From positions 434,001 to 498,000 of the forward strand of contig NZ_JARWAC010000007.1 of NCBI RefSeq assembly GCF_029846175.1: a stretch of 64,000 bases of DNA. The letters run 5' to 3'. Source of the stretch: Sphaerisporangium sp. TRM90804. GTDB taxonomy: Bacteria > Actinomycetota > Actinomycetes > Streptosporangiales > Streptosporangiaceae. Shown here piece by piece: positions 43,046 through 50,949 of this stretch (positions are counted from its first letter, which is position 1; every line of letters starts with the position of its first letter). The notes below the pieces were generated by a model. The model had not been told where the DNA came from and did no database searches. It saw only the letters and a list, made by a program, of their open reading frames with translations. The translations under genes were made by a program, and so were the position numbers.

Positions 43046-44095
43046 TCACTTGCCGGGGGCTTGAACCACCGCGGGTGTGCGGGTGTTGAGCAGCTCGCCG
43101 ATGAGGTCGGTGAGGCTCACCAGGCCGCCCACCCGGCCCTGGTCGTCGGTGATCAGCCCGAGGTGGGCGCGAGACTGCTGGAGCAGCGCCACGGCCTGCG
43201 GGATCGTCGTGGACGACGGCAGCCGCGGCGCCTCGCTCACGAGCTGCTCGGGCGCCGCCTCCGGGTGCAGGAGCACGTCGCGCACGTGCAGCACGCCGAG
43301 CACGTCCTCCGGCGAGCCGCTGTTGACCAGCAGGCGCAGGTGGCCGCCCCGCGCGGCCGCCTGCCGCACCGCGGCCGCCGAGGAGCCCGCCGGGACCCCG
43401 GCGGCCTCGGCGATCGGCACCATCAGGCGCTCGACGGACTGCGACTGCAGCCGCAGTGCTCCGGTGAGCAGGTCGTGCTCGTCGCGGTCGAGCAGGCCCA
43501 TGCGCGCCGACTCGCCGACCAGCATCGCGAGCTGGGGCGGCGTGCGCGCGGTGGCCAGCTCGTCCCTCGGGCGCACGCCGAAGGCGCGAAGCAGAGCGTT
43601 GGTGATGCCGTTGAGCACCGCCAGCAGCGGCCGGACGACCCAGGTGAAGCCGCGGAACGGAAGCGCCAGCCCCATCGCGGCGCGCTCGGGATGGGTGAGC
43701 GCCCACGACTTGGGCGCCATCTCGCCGATGACCATGTGCAGGAACGTGACGATCGCCAGTGCGATGACGTAGGCGATGGCCAGCCGCATGGACTCCGGCA
43801 CGCCGACGAGCCCGAAGAGCGGTTCGAGCAGGTGCTCGATCGCGGGCTCGGTCACCATGGCCAGGCCGAGGGAGCACAGCGTGATGCCGAGCTGCGCCCC
43901 GGCCAGCATGAGCGAGAGCTGGCGCGCGTTGCGCACGGCCGCGCGCGCGGCGGCCTTCTCCAGGGCCCCGCCACCGGTGGCGGCCTCCTCCAGCCGGTGC
44001 CGGCTGGAGGACACCACGGCGAACTCGGCGGCGACGAAGAGCCCGTTGCCGATCAGCAGCAGCACGCTCAGCAGCAGCGCGGTCGTGGTGCTCAT
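43046..44095 (-). CDS. CNNM/CorC-type DUF21-CBS membrane protein
   Basis: 349 residues: DUF21/CNNM membrane domain with three to four helices (LLLSVLLLIGNGLFVAAEFA, LGITLCSLGLAMVTEPA, VIALAIVTFLHMVIGEMAPK) and a pair of CBS domains. The CorC_HlyC C-terminal domain is missing, unlike its upstream paralogue. The family transports or regulates divalent cations (Mg/Co). Its ATG overlaps the stop of the paralogue (ATGA), so the two are likely subunits of one complex. Confidence 0.88.
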   Translation of the reverse strand: MSTTTALLLSVLLLIGNGLFVAAEFAVVSSSRHRLEEAATGGGALEKAAARAAVRNARQLSLMLAGAQLGITLCSLGLAMVTEPAIEHLLEPLFGLVGVPESMRLAIAYVIALAIVTFLHMVIGEMAPKSWALTHPERAAMGLALPFRGFTWVVRPLLAVLNGITNALLRAFGVRPRDELATARTPPQLAMLVGESARMGLLDRDEHDLLTGALRLQSQSVERLMVPIAEAAGVPAGSSAAAVRQAAARGGHLRLLVNSGSPEDVLGVLHVRDVLLHPEAAPEQLVSEAPRLPSSTTIPQAVALLQQSRAHLGLITDDQGRVGGLVSLTDLIGELLNTRTPAVVQAPGK

Positions 44096-45456
44096 CGGGC
44101 CTCACCCCGCGTGCCCGCCGGGTCGGCGACGCGGGGCGCCAGGCGCACCCGCTGGGGGATCCTTCGCTCGACCGCGAGGACGGTGAGCACCGCCAGGTGG
44201 CGCCGGGACCTTTCCGGGTCCAGCAGGTCGAGGTCGGGCTCCATGGTGACGGCGACCTCGTCGCCCGCTTCGGCGATGCGGCCGAGGCGGGCCATGATCA
44301 GGCCGGAGACCGTCTCGTAGTCCTCGCTCTCGGGCAGCCGGAGCCCCGTGGCCCGCTCGACCTCGTCCAGCCGCAGGGCGCCGGGAAGCTCCCAGGCGCC
44401 GTGGCTGCGCCTGACCGCCTCGGCCGGCTCGGGGTCGTTCTCGTCGGCCAACTCGCCGACCAGCTCCTCGGCAAGGTCCTCCATCGTGACGACGCCCGCG
44501 AGGCCGCCGTACTCGTCGATGACGCACGACAGCTCGCCGTCGGTCGCGCGCATCCGCTCCCGCAGGGCGGGCAGCGGCAGCGTCGCGGGCACCAGGAGGG
44601 GCGCGACGGTGATGCGGTCGAGCCCCACGTCGTCCCCCTCGGCGCGCAGCAGCTCGCGAAGGCCGGTCGTCCCTACGACGTCGCCGTCGGGGCCGAGCAC
44701 GGGGTAGCGCGAGTGGCCGGACGCCTTGACCGCGTCGAGCAGGTCGGCGGCGGTGCCGCCGGCGCGCAGCGACACGACGCGGGGCCGGGGCACCATGACG
44801 TCCTCGGCGATGCGGTCGCCGAACTCCAGGGCCCGCTCCAGCAGGTCGGACAGCGGCTCCGACAGCCGGCCCGCGGCCTCGGAGTCGGCGATGATCCGCG
44901 CCAGCTCCTCGGGGGTGGCGCCGTGCTCGATCTCCTCGACCGGCTCGACGCCGAACAGGCGGAGCAGGCGGGTGGCCGAGGTGTCGAACAGCCGGATCAC
45001 CGGCCCGGCGACGGCGAGGTAGAGCAGCGTCGACCTCGCGAGCCGCTTGGCGACCTGCTCGGGCCGCGCGATGCCGAGGTTCTTGGGGGCCAGCTCGCCG
45101 AACACCATCTGGATGACGGTCGCGACGACCAGGCCCAGCGCCACCGCGATGCCGGGCACCGCGCCGGCGGGGACGCCCGCGCCGGTGAGGCCCGGGGTGA
45201 GCAGGGGCGTGAGCGCGGGGCCGGTGACGAAGCCGACCAGCAGCGTCGTCACGGTGATGCCGAGCTGCGCGCCCGAGAGCATGAAGGAGAGCCTGCCGGT
45301 GACCTTGAGGGCCCGCTCGGCGGCGGCGTCCCCCGCGGCGGCCTGCTGCCGGAGCACGGCACGGTCGGCGGCGACGAACGCGAACTCCTGGGCGACGAAG
45401 TAGCCGGTCGCCAGGGTGAGAAGTAGTACGGCCGGGAGGCCGAGAATGGTGCTCAC
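44092..45456 (-). CDS. CNNM/hemolysin-III-type DUF21-CBS-CorC membrane protein
   Basis: 454 residues: DUF21 domain (GYFVAQEFAFVAADRAVLRQ and LGITVTTLLVGFVTGPAL), two CBS domains (VMVPRPRVVSLRAGG), the conserved ELSCVIDEYGGLAGVVTMED block of CorC proteins and a C-terminal CorC_HlyC domain (about 370-445). Probably a Mg/Co efflux-related transporter. GTG 45456 (VSTILGLP) was chosen; earlier frames reach into the promoter region. The gap to the LCP gene (45457-45731) is divergent promoter space with no gene. Confidence 0.88.
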   Translation of the reverse strand: MSTILGLPAVLLLTLATGYFVAQEFAFVAADRAVLRQQAAAGDAAAERALKVTGRLSFMLSGAQLGITVTTLLVGFVTGPALTPLLTPGLTGAGVPAGAVPGIAVALGLVVATVIQMVFGELAPKNLGIARPEQVAKRLARSTLLYLAVAGPVIRLFDTSATRLLRLFGVEPVEEIEHGATPEELARIIADSEAAGRLSEPLSDLLERALEFGDRIAEDVMVPRPRVVSLRAGGTAADLLDAVKASGHSRYPVLGPDGDVVGTTGLRELLRAEGDDVGLDRITVAPLLVPATLPLPALRERMRATDGELSCVIDEYGGLAGVVTMEDLAEELVGELADENDPEPAEAVRRSHGAWELPGALRLDEVERATGLRLPESEDYETVSGLIMARLGRIAEAGDEVAVTMEPDLDLLDPERSRRHLAVLTVLAVERRIPQRVRLAPRVADPAGTRGEAR

Positions 45457-45731
45457 AGGGACGCCATCCCCTGTTGAATCGAACCCGTGCTGACGCACGG
45501 GCAGGTACTCCACGGGTCCGGAGCGGACACGACTGTCCTTTCACTAGGGGTCGTCGTCAACGGTAACGGTCCGGTGGTTGCCAATGTTTCCCGGGACTGC
45601 GCATTGGTGACTTAGTGTGACTCTACGTACTTTTACATGAGAAAACCTTGGTGACGAAGCTTCGCGGGCAGGGGGCCGTGGCGTTAGCTTCGAAGCACAG
45701 CGGCTACAGCCACAGGACGGGGAAAGACGAC

Positions 45732-47072
45732 GTGGGCGACAGGCCTGGACATCGGGAGACGCCGGACGACGCCGGGCGGCGCGAGGGGCCGACCCGTGCC
45801 CTGCGGCGTCCCGGAGGTGAAGGGGCCTACAACCCCTCCGCGGGCCGCGGCGACGAGGCCTACTCCGCCGGTCAGCCCGCCTACCGCGTCCCCCCGCCCG
45901 CCGGTGGGGGCGGGCGCGGGCGCGGCGACGACGCGGCGGGCGGTGCGACGACGCGGCACGCGCCGCCCGGCGAGGCCTCCCAGCTCGGCGCCGAGGACGG
46001 TTCGGGGCGCGGCGGCAGGTCGCGCGTGTACGGCAAGCCCAGGCCGGGCAGCTCGCCGGTGCGGCCGCTGGGGGGCCCCGAGAAGGAGCGACGCCCCCGC
46101 GAGCCCAAGAGGCGCGACCCGCGCCGCACCGGCCGCATCGCGCTCCGCGCGCTCGCGGTCCTGGTCGTGCTGCTGGTGGTCCTCGGCCTCGGCGGCTTCT
46201 TCTGGATCGACTCCCGGCTCCAGGCCGTCGACTCGCTCACCGACTACGAAGGCCGCCCGGCCGCCACCCCCGGGCAGGACTGGCTTCTGGTCGGCTCCGA
46301 CAGCCGGGCCGGGCTGACCGCCGCCCAGCGCAGGAAACTGGCGACCGGCCGGGCGCCCGGCAAGCGCACCGACACCATGATGCTGCTGCACGTGCCCGAC
46401 GGCGACGGCAAGCCGACCCTGGTCAGCCTGCCCCGTGACTCCTACGTGCCCATCCCCGGCCACGGCAGCGACAGGCTCAACGCCGCGTACTCCTTCGGCG
46501 GGCCCAAGCTGCTCGCCCGGACGGTGGAGAAGGTCACCGGCATCCGCCTCGACCACTACATGGAGATCGGGTTCGGCGGTTTCGTCGGCATCGTGGACGC
46601 CGTCGGCGGCGTGAACATCTGCGTCAAGGCTCCCATCAAGGACCCGAAGGCCGGCATCAACCTGAAGAAGGGCTGCCAGGACATGGACGGCGGCACCGCG
46701 CTCGGCTACGTGCGCACCCGCGCCACCGGCAGCCTGCCCGACTTCGACCGCACCCAGCGCCAGCGTCAGTTCTTCTCCGCCGTGGTGAAGAAGGCGGCGG
46801 CCCCCGGCGTGCTGGCCAACCCGTTCCGGTCGATCCCCCTGGCGATGAGCGCCACCGACTCGGTCGCCGTCGACCCGGACACCGGCGCCTTCGACATGCT
46901 CGGGCTGGGCCTGGCGATGGGCGGCGACCCGGTCACCACGGCGGTGCCCGTCGGCTCGCTTCCCACCATCAACGGCGCGTCCGTCGTCAAGTGGGACACC
47001 CAGCGCGCCCTGCGCCTGTTCAACGCGCTGGCCGAGGACAAGCCGGTGCCCAAGGACGTCCTGTCCAGGTGA
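45732..47072 (+). CDS. LytR-CpsA-Psr (LCP) family glycopolymer ligase
   Basis: 446 residues: a ~130-residue disordered, Arg/Gly/Pro-rich cytosolic part, one membrane helix (LAVLVVLLVVLGLGGFFWI) and an extracellular LCP domain. LCP marks are LLVGSDSRAGL, KRTDTMMLLHV, LVSLPRDSYVPIPG, NAAYSFGGPKLL and the GYVRTRAT Arg motif. These enzymes attach wall teichoic acids or arabinogalactan-like polymers to peptidoglycan. GTG 45732 is the likely start. Expression is probably separate from the neighbours, with a terminator just behind. Confidence 0.92.
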   Translation: MGDRPGHRETPDDAGRREGPTRALRRPGGEGAYNPSAGRGDEAYSAGQPAYRVPPPAGGGGRGRGDDAAGGATTRHAPPGEASQLGAEDGSGRGGRSRVYGKPRPGSSPVRPLGGPEKERRPREPKRRDPRRTGRIALRALAVLVVLLVVLGLGGFFWIDSRLQAVDSLTDYEGRPAATPGQDWLLVGSDSRAGLTAAQRRKLATGRAPGKRTDTMMLLHVPDGDGKPTLVSLPRDSYVPIPGHGSDRLNAAYSFGGPKLLARTVEKVTGIRLDHYMEIGFGGFVGIVDAVGGVNICVKAPIKDPKAGINLKKGCQDMDGGTALGYVRTRATGSLPDFDRTQRQRQFFSAVVKKAAAPGVLANPFRSIPLAMSATDSVAVDPDTGAFDMLGLGLAMGGDPVTTAVPVGSLPTINGASVVKWDTQRALRLFNALAEDKPVPKDVLSR

Positions 47073-47078
47073 GCGACG

Positions 47079-47101
47079 CCCCGGCCGCGACGCGGCCGGG
47101 G
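47079..47101 (+). terminator. palindromic 11-bp hairpin after the LCP gene
   Basis: CCCCGGCCGCG (47079-47089) and CGCGGCCGGGG (47091-47101) flank a single A, 7 bases after the LCP stop codon. The near-perfect symmetry would give a smaller real loop. No T tract. Confidence 0.6.
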
Positions 47102-47116
47102 GTCCTGGCCTGCGGC

Positions 47117-47122
47117 TAGTGT
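47117..47122 (+). promoter_or_regulatory. -10 element of leaderless glycosylase promoter (TAGTGT)
   Basis: TAGTGT fits TANNNT and ends 6 bases before ATG 47129, with no ribosome-binding site between, so the mRNA probably begins at the start codon. Confidence 0.6.
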
Positions 47123-47128
47123 GTTGGC

Positions 47129-48007
47129 ATGCCCGAGCTTCCCGAAGTGGAGTCGCTCGCCGAGTTCCTGCGCGAGCGGGCCGTAGGCCACCCCGTCGCG
47201 GGCGTCGACGTGGTGGCCTTCCAGGCGCTGAAGACCGTCGACCCGCCGGTGTCCTCGCTCGGCGGCCTGGAGGTCACCGGGGTGACCAGGCACGGCAAGT
47301 TCCTCGACCTCGACTGCGACGGCCTCCACCTGGTCATGCACCTGGCCCGCGGCGGCTGGCTGCGCTGGCGCGACGACCTTTCGGGCGCGAAGCCGGTGCG
47401 CCCCGGCAAGGGGCCGCTGGCGGTGCGGGTGCGGCTGGCGCCCGGCGACGACGGCCGCGCGCCGGGCTTCGAGCTGACCGAGGCCGGAACGCAGAAGCGC
47501 CTCGCCGTGTACGTCGTCCGCGACCCGCTGGAGGTGCCGGGCGTCGCGGGCCTCGGCCCCGATCCGCTGACGCCGGAGTTCACCGCCGACACGCTCAGGG
47601 GCATCCTGAGCGGCAGCCGCACCCAGATCAAGGGCCTGCTGCGCGACCAGAAGGTGATCGCCGGTATCGGCAACGCCTACTCCGACGAGGTGCTGCACGC
47701 GGCGAGGATGTCCCCGTTCAAGATCGCCGGCTCGCTGGGCGACGAGGCGGTCGACGAGCTGTACGAGGCGATCGTCACCACGCTGCGCACGGCCGTGGAG
47801 CGCTCGCGCGGCATGGCGGCCAAAGACCTGAAGAGCGAGAAGAGGTCGGGCCTGCGGGTGCACGGGCGCGCGGGGCAGCCGTGCGAGGTCTGCGGCGACA
47901 CGGTCAGGGAGGTGTCGTTCGCCGACTCCTCCCTGCAGTACTGCCCCACCTGCCAGACCGGCGGCAAGCCGCTCGCCGACCGCCGGCTGTCCCGCCTGCT
48001 CAAGTAG
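47129..48007 (+). CDS. Fpg/Nei family DNA glycosylase
   Basis: 292-residue base-excision repair glycosylase/AP lyase. The N-terminal PELPEVES supplies the catalytic Pro and Glu after Met removal. A helix-two-turn-helix (KVIAGIGNAYSDEVLHAA) and a zinc finger at the end (CEVCGD-x14-CPTC, then KPLADRRLS) are present, so the fold is complete. Fpg or Nei specificity (oxidised purines or pyrimidines) is not certain. Leaderless promoter upstream. Confidence 0.92.
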   Translation: MPELPEVESLAEFLRERAVGHPVAGVDVVAFQALKTVDPPVSSLGGLEVTGVTRHGKFLDLDCDGLHLVMHLARGGWLRWRDDLSGAKPVRPGKGPLAVRVRLAPGDDGRAPGFELTEAGTQKRLAVYVVRDPLEVPGVAGLGPDPLTPEFTADTLRGILSGSRTQIKGLLRDQKVIAGIGNAYSDEVLHAARMSPFKIAGSLGDEAVDELYEAIVTTLRTAVERSRGMAAKDLKSEKRSGLRVHGRAGQPCEVCGDTVREVSFADSSLQYCPTCQTGGKPLADRRLSRLLK

Positions 48008-48119
48008 GCGCGGCCCTCCTGCAGGGAAAAGGGGAGCCGCACCGCGAAACCCCGAAAGTACACTCCGTTATCATCGATAACCGTCTGTTAGCGGGCGGAA
48101 GGCGGGCGGAGCGGGGACA

Positions 48120-48452
48120 ATGGACGGTATGAACGTCCCAGAGATCGAGGCCAAGGCCGTGCCGGACGACGTCTACCTGCTCGACGTGCGCGAGCCCGAC
48201 GAGTGGCAGGCCGGCCACGCGCCCACGGCCGTCCACATACCGCTCGGCATGCTCCAGCAACGCGTCGACGAGGTGCCGGCGGGCGTGCCGATCTACGTCG
48301 TGTGCCGGGTCGGCGGGCGGTCGGCCAACGCCACCGCGTGGCTCAACCACGTCGGGCGCCAGGCGATCAACGTGGGCGGCGGCATGCGCTCATGGGCCGA
48401 GGCCGGCCGTCCGATGGTCACCGACACCGGGGGGCAGCCCTTCGTCGCCTAG
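48120..48452 (+). CDS. rhodanese-like sulfurtransferase domain protein
   Basis: 110-residue single rhodanese domain with active-site Cys in VYVVCRVGGRSAN and the N-terminal VYLLDVREPDEWQAGH motif (CDC25-like). It carries sulfane sulfur or acts in redox regulation. ATG 48120, with ATG 48129 as alternative. The gap to the riboswitch holds a 16-bp repeat but no gene. Confidence 0.9.
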   Translation: MDGMNVPEIEAKAVPDDVYLLDVREPDEWQAGHAPTAVHIPLGMLQQRVDEVPAGVPIYVVCRVGGRSANATAWLNHVGRQAINVGGGMRSWAEAGRPMVTDTGGQPFVA

Positions 48453-48535
48453 CCGCCCGCCCCGGGCGGGCCGGTGAGGCGGCCCGCGGGGCCGGGCGCG
48501 GGCCGCCTCGGGAGATCACGGGTCCGCCGCCGGGC

Positions 48536-48599
48536 GTGGCTGGTCGCACACGTGGCTGGTCGCGCCCGTGGCTGGTCGCGCCTGTGGCCGGTGCGCGGC
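48536..48599. repeat. 16-bp tandem repeat, four copies
   Basis: The unit GTGGCTGGTCGCGCCC is repeated four times: two near-identical copies (48552-48567 and 48568-48583) flanked by more divergent ones. It is in the non-coding gap between the rhodanese gene and the TPP riboswitch. No function is evident. Confidence 0.85.
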
Positions 48600-48738
48600 G
48601 TGACGGCGCGCGGCTCGTCGGCGGCGTGCCCGCCCGGAGGCCGGCGGACGGGGCCGTGGGACGACCGTGATCTGTCTCACTGTGGTCAGATGTTCGCCGA
48701 TGAGGCAGGATGAGGCGCTGACTGCATAAGTGAACGCG

Positions 48739-48822
48739 GGAGCTCGGGTGCACCGGGCTGAGAGGGCAGCTGGTCCGCTGCCGACCGCCTGAACCTGTCC
48801 GGGTAATGCCGGCGTAGGGAGT
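48739..48822 (+). promoter_or_regulatory. TPP riboswitch (thi-box)
   Basis: Conserved elements appear in order: GCTCGGGTGC, CTGAGAGGG (the pyrimidine-sensing J3/2 region), CCTGAACCTG and GGGTAATGCCGGCGTAGGGA (the pyrophosphate-sensing arm). The final GGGAG lies 6 bases before the permease ATG, so it is also the ribosome-binding site, and P1 formation on TPP binding would hide it: control is likely translational, with thiamine pyrophosphate turning the gene off. Confidence 0.95.
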
Positions 48823-48827
48823 GTGCG

Positions 48828-50183
48828 ATGACGTCCGCCGTCGGCGAGGCCCCCCTGACCCTCGACGAGGCTCCTCCGCGGACCCTCGGAGTGCTCGACC
48901 AAGGCGCTTTCTGGGCCAACCTCGGGGTGAGCCTGCTGGGCTTCTCCGGAGCGCTCTACCTGCTCAACCCGCTCGGCGACGCCCCGCTGAGCCTGACCGC
49001 CGCGGTGCTCGCCGCCGTCGTGGGCAGCCTCGTCGGCACCGCCATGGTGGGCCTCGCGGCCGTGCCCGGCGCGCGCACCGGCGCCCCGGCCATGGTGCTG
49101 CTGCGCGGACTGTTCGGAGCCCGGCTCTCGTACGTGCCGACCGTGCTGAACATCGTGCAGATGCTCGGCTGGGGGGCCTTCGAGCTGTGGGTGATCGCCA
49201 CCGGCGCCCGCGCCATCTTCGGCGACGCGGTGCCGTACGGGGTGTGGGTGGTGGCGGCGGGCGCGCTAACCGTCGCGCTGACGATCCGGCCGCTGGGCGC
49301 GATCCGGCTGCTGCGCCGGTTCGTGACGGCGGGCGTGGTGGTCGCGATGGTGTGGCTGTCGGTGGCGCTCGTCCGCGAGAGCCCGGCGCTCGGCGGCGGC
49401 GACTGGAACGCCTTCGCCCCCGCGGTCGACTACGTGATCGCGCTGTCGGTCTCCTGGGTGCCGGTGGCGGCCGACTACGCCCGGCACTCCAGGTCGAGCC
49501 GGGCGGCCTTCACCGGCGTGGTCACCGGCTACACGATCGCCCAGGTGGCGTGCCTGACCCTCGGCATCCTCGCGCTGGCCATGGTCGGCAACGACCCCGA
49601 CCGGGTGTGGGACGCCTTCGTCGCCGTGCCGCTCGGCGCGGTGTTCTTCGGCATCCTGGTGCTGCGCGAGGCCGACCAGTCGTTCGCCAACGTCTACTCC
49701 ACGGCGATGTCGCTGCAGAACCTCCTGCCGAAGGTCGACCGGCGCGTCTTCTCGATCGGCGTCGGCGTGCTGACGACGGTCGTCGCGCTGTTCGTCGACG
49801 TGACCTCCTACGGGGCCTTCCTCGGCGTGATCGGCGCGGTGTTCGTCCCGATGTTCGCCGTCCTCGCGGTCGACTACTTCGTGCTCGGCGGCGCCGCCCG
49901 CTGGGACACCTCGGCGGACGCGCCTGCGCGGTGGGCGATGGTCGTGCCCTGGGTGCTCGGCTTCGTCGCGTACTGGCTGGTCACCGCGACGCCCACGGTG
50001 CCCTGGTGGGACGACCTGTGGGCCGCCCTGCGCGGGGTGATCGGGTTCGAGCGGCTGCCCTGGATGAACGCCGCGCTGGCCGCCTTCCTGGTGTCGGCGC
50101 TGGTCACGCTGCTGGTGGGCCGCCTCGGCCGTCCGCGGCCGGGCTCCGGCCGTCCGCTGGACGCGCCCGCCCGGCAGGCCTAG
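48828..50183 (+). CDS. cytX: CytX-like thiamine-precursor permease
   Basis: 451 residues, about twelve membrane helices, of the nucleobase-cation symporter-1 (purine-cytosine permease) family. The N-terminal LDQGAFWANLGVSLLGFSGA and the SWVPVAADYARHSRS block are typical. A TPP riboswitch directly upstream points to uptake of hydroxymethylpyrimidine or thiamine rather than purine bases. Its stop overlaps that of the convergent alkyltransferase gene. Confidence 0.88.
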   Translation: MTSAVGEAPLTLDEAPPRTLGVLDQGAFWANLGVSLLGFSGALYLLNPLGDAPLSLTAAVLAAVVGSLVGTAMVGLAAVPGARTGAPAMVLLRGLFGARLSYVPTVLNIVQMLGWGAFELWVIATGARAIFGDAVPYGVWVVAAGALTVALTIRPLGAIRLLRRFVTAGVVVAMVWLSVALVRESPALGGGDWNAFAPAVDYVIALSVSWVPVAADYARHSRSSRAAFTGVVTGYTIAQVACLTLGILALAMVGNDPDRVWDAFVAVPLGAVFFGILVLREADQSFANVYSTAMSLQNLLPKVDRRVFSIGVGVLTTVVALFVDVTSYGAFLGVIGAVFVPMFAVLAVDYFVLGGAARWDTSADAPARWAMVVPWVLGFVAYWLVTATPTVPWWDDLWAALRGVIGFERLPWMNAALAAFLVSALVTLLVGRLGRPRPGSGRPLDAPARQA

Positions 50184-50743
50184 AGGACGGCGCCCTCCAG
50201 GCGCAGCAGCCGTTCCTTGGCGGCGGGCCCGCCGGCGTAGCCGCCGAGGCGTCCCCGCGCCTCGACCGCCCGGTGGCACGGGATGACGACGCAGACGGGG
50301 TTGGCCGACAGCGCGTTGCCGATGGCGCGCAGCGCCTGGGGCCGGCCGATGCGCTCGGCGATCTCGCCGTGGGTGGTGACGCTGCCGTACGGGACTCCCA
50401 TGGTCATCTGGAGCACCGTGCGGGCGAACGGCGTGGCCAGCCGGAGGTCGGCCGGGAGGGTGAACGCCCTGAGCCTGCCGGCGAAGTAGGCGTCGAGCTG
50501 ACGCCTGATGGGGTCGAGCCGCCGGGGGTCGGGCCCGATGAACGAGCCCAGCTCGCGGGCGATGCGTGCGAAGACGACGTGTTCGTCCTCGTAGCTGCAG
50601 GCCACCAGGCCGCGCGCGGTGACGGCCAGCGCCAGCCGCCCGAAGGGGGTTTCGGTCATCCCGAACGCGATGTCGGGCGGGGTCTCGCCCACGTAGCCGG
50701 GGGACGTCACCCGCACCAGGGCCTCAAGGTCACCCGCGGTCAT
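50180..50743 (-). CDS. ogt: methylated-DNA--protein-cysteine methyltransferase
   Basis: 187-residue suicide repair enzyme that moves alkyl groups from O6-alkylguanine to its own Cys. The active site is PVCVVIPCHRAV, with the helix-turn-helix before it (YGSVTTHGEIAERIG) and a final GGYAGG block; an N-terminal ribonuclease-like domain is present. ATG 50743 has GGAGGGG upstream, excluding longer frames. It could be named ogt or adaB; there is no fused Ada domain. Confidence 0.92.
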   Translation of the reverse strand: MTAGDLEALVRVTSPGYVGETPPDIAFGMTETPFGRLALAVTARGLVACSYEDEHVVFARIARELGSFIGPDPRRLDPIRRQLDAYFAGRLRAFTLPADLRLATPFARTVLQMTMGVPYGSVTTHGEIAERIGRPQALRAIGNALSANPVCVVIPCHRAVEARGRLGGYAGGPAAKERLLRLEGAVL

Positions 50744-50949
50744 GGCCCCTCCTCCCGGTGCGACTACCCGCAGCGTATCTGGCGCGGAGGGCCGGGGCGG
50801 CCGTGACGGTTCCCGGCGCGGACCGGCGCGTCGCGCCTCGTGGGAGCCCTCCACCACACGCACGGGGAGGCGGCGCCGGGGACACCGATCGGCTGATGCC
50901 ATCATTCGCCCATCGAAATGCCTCAGACCGTGCGGGGAAAACGGGCACG

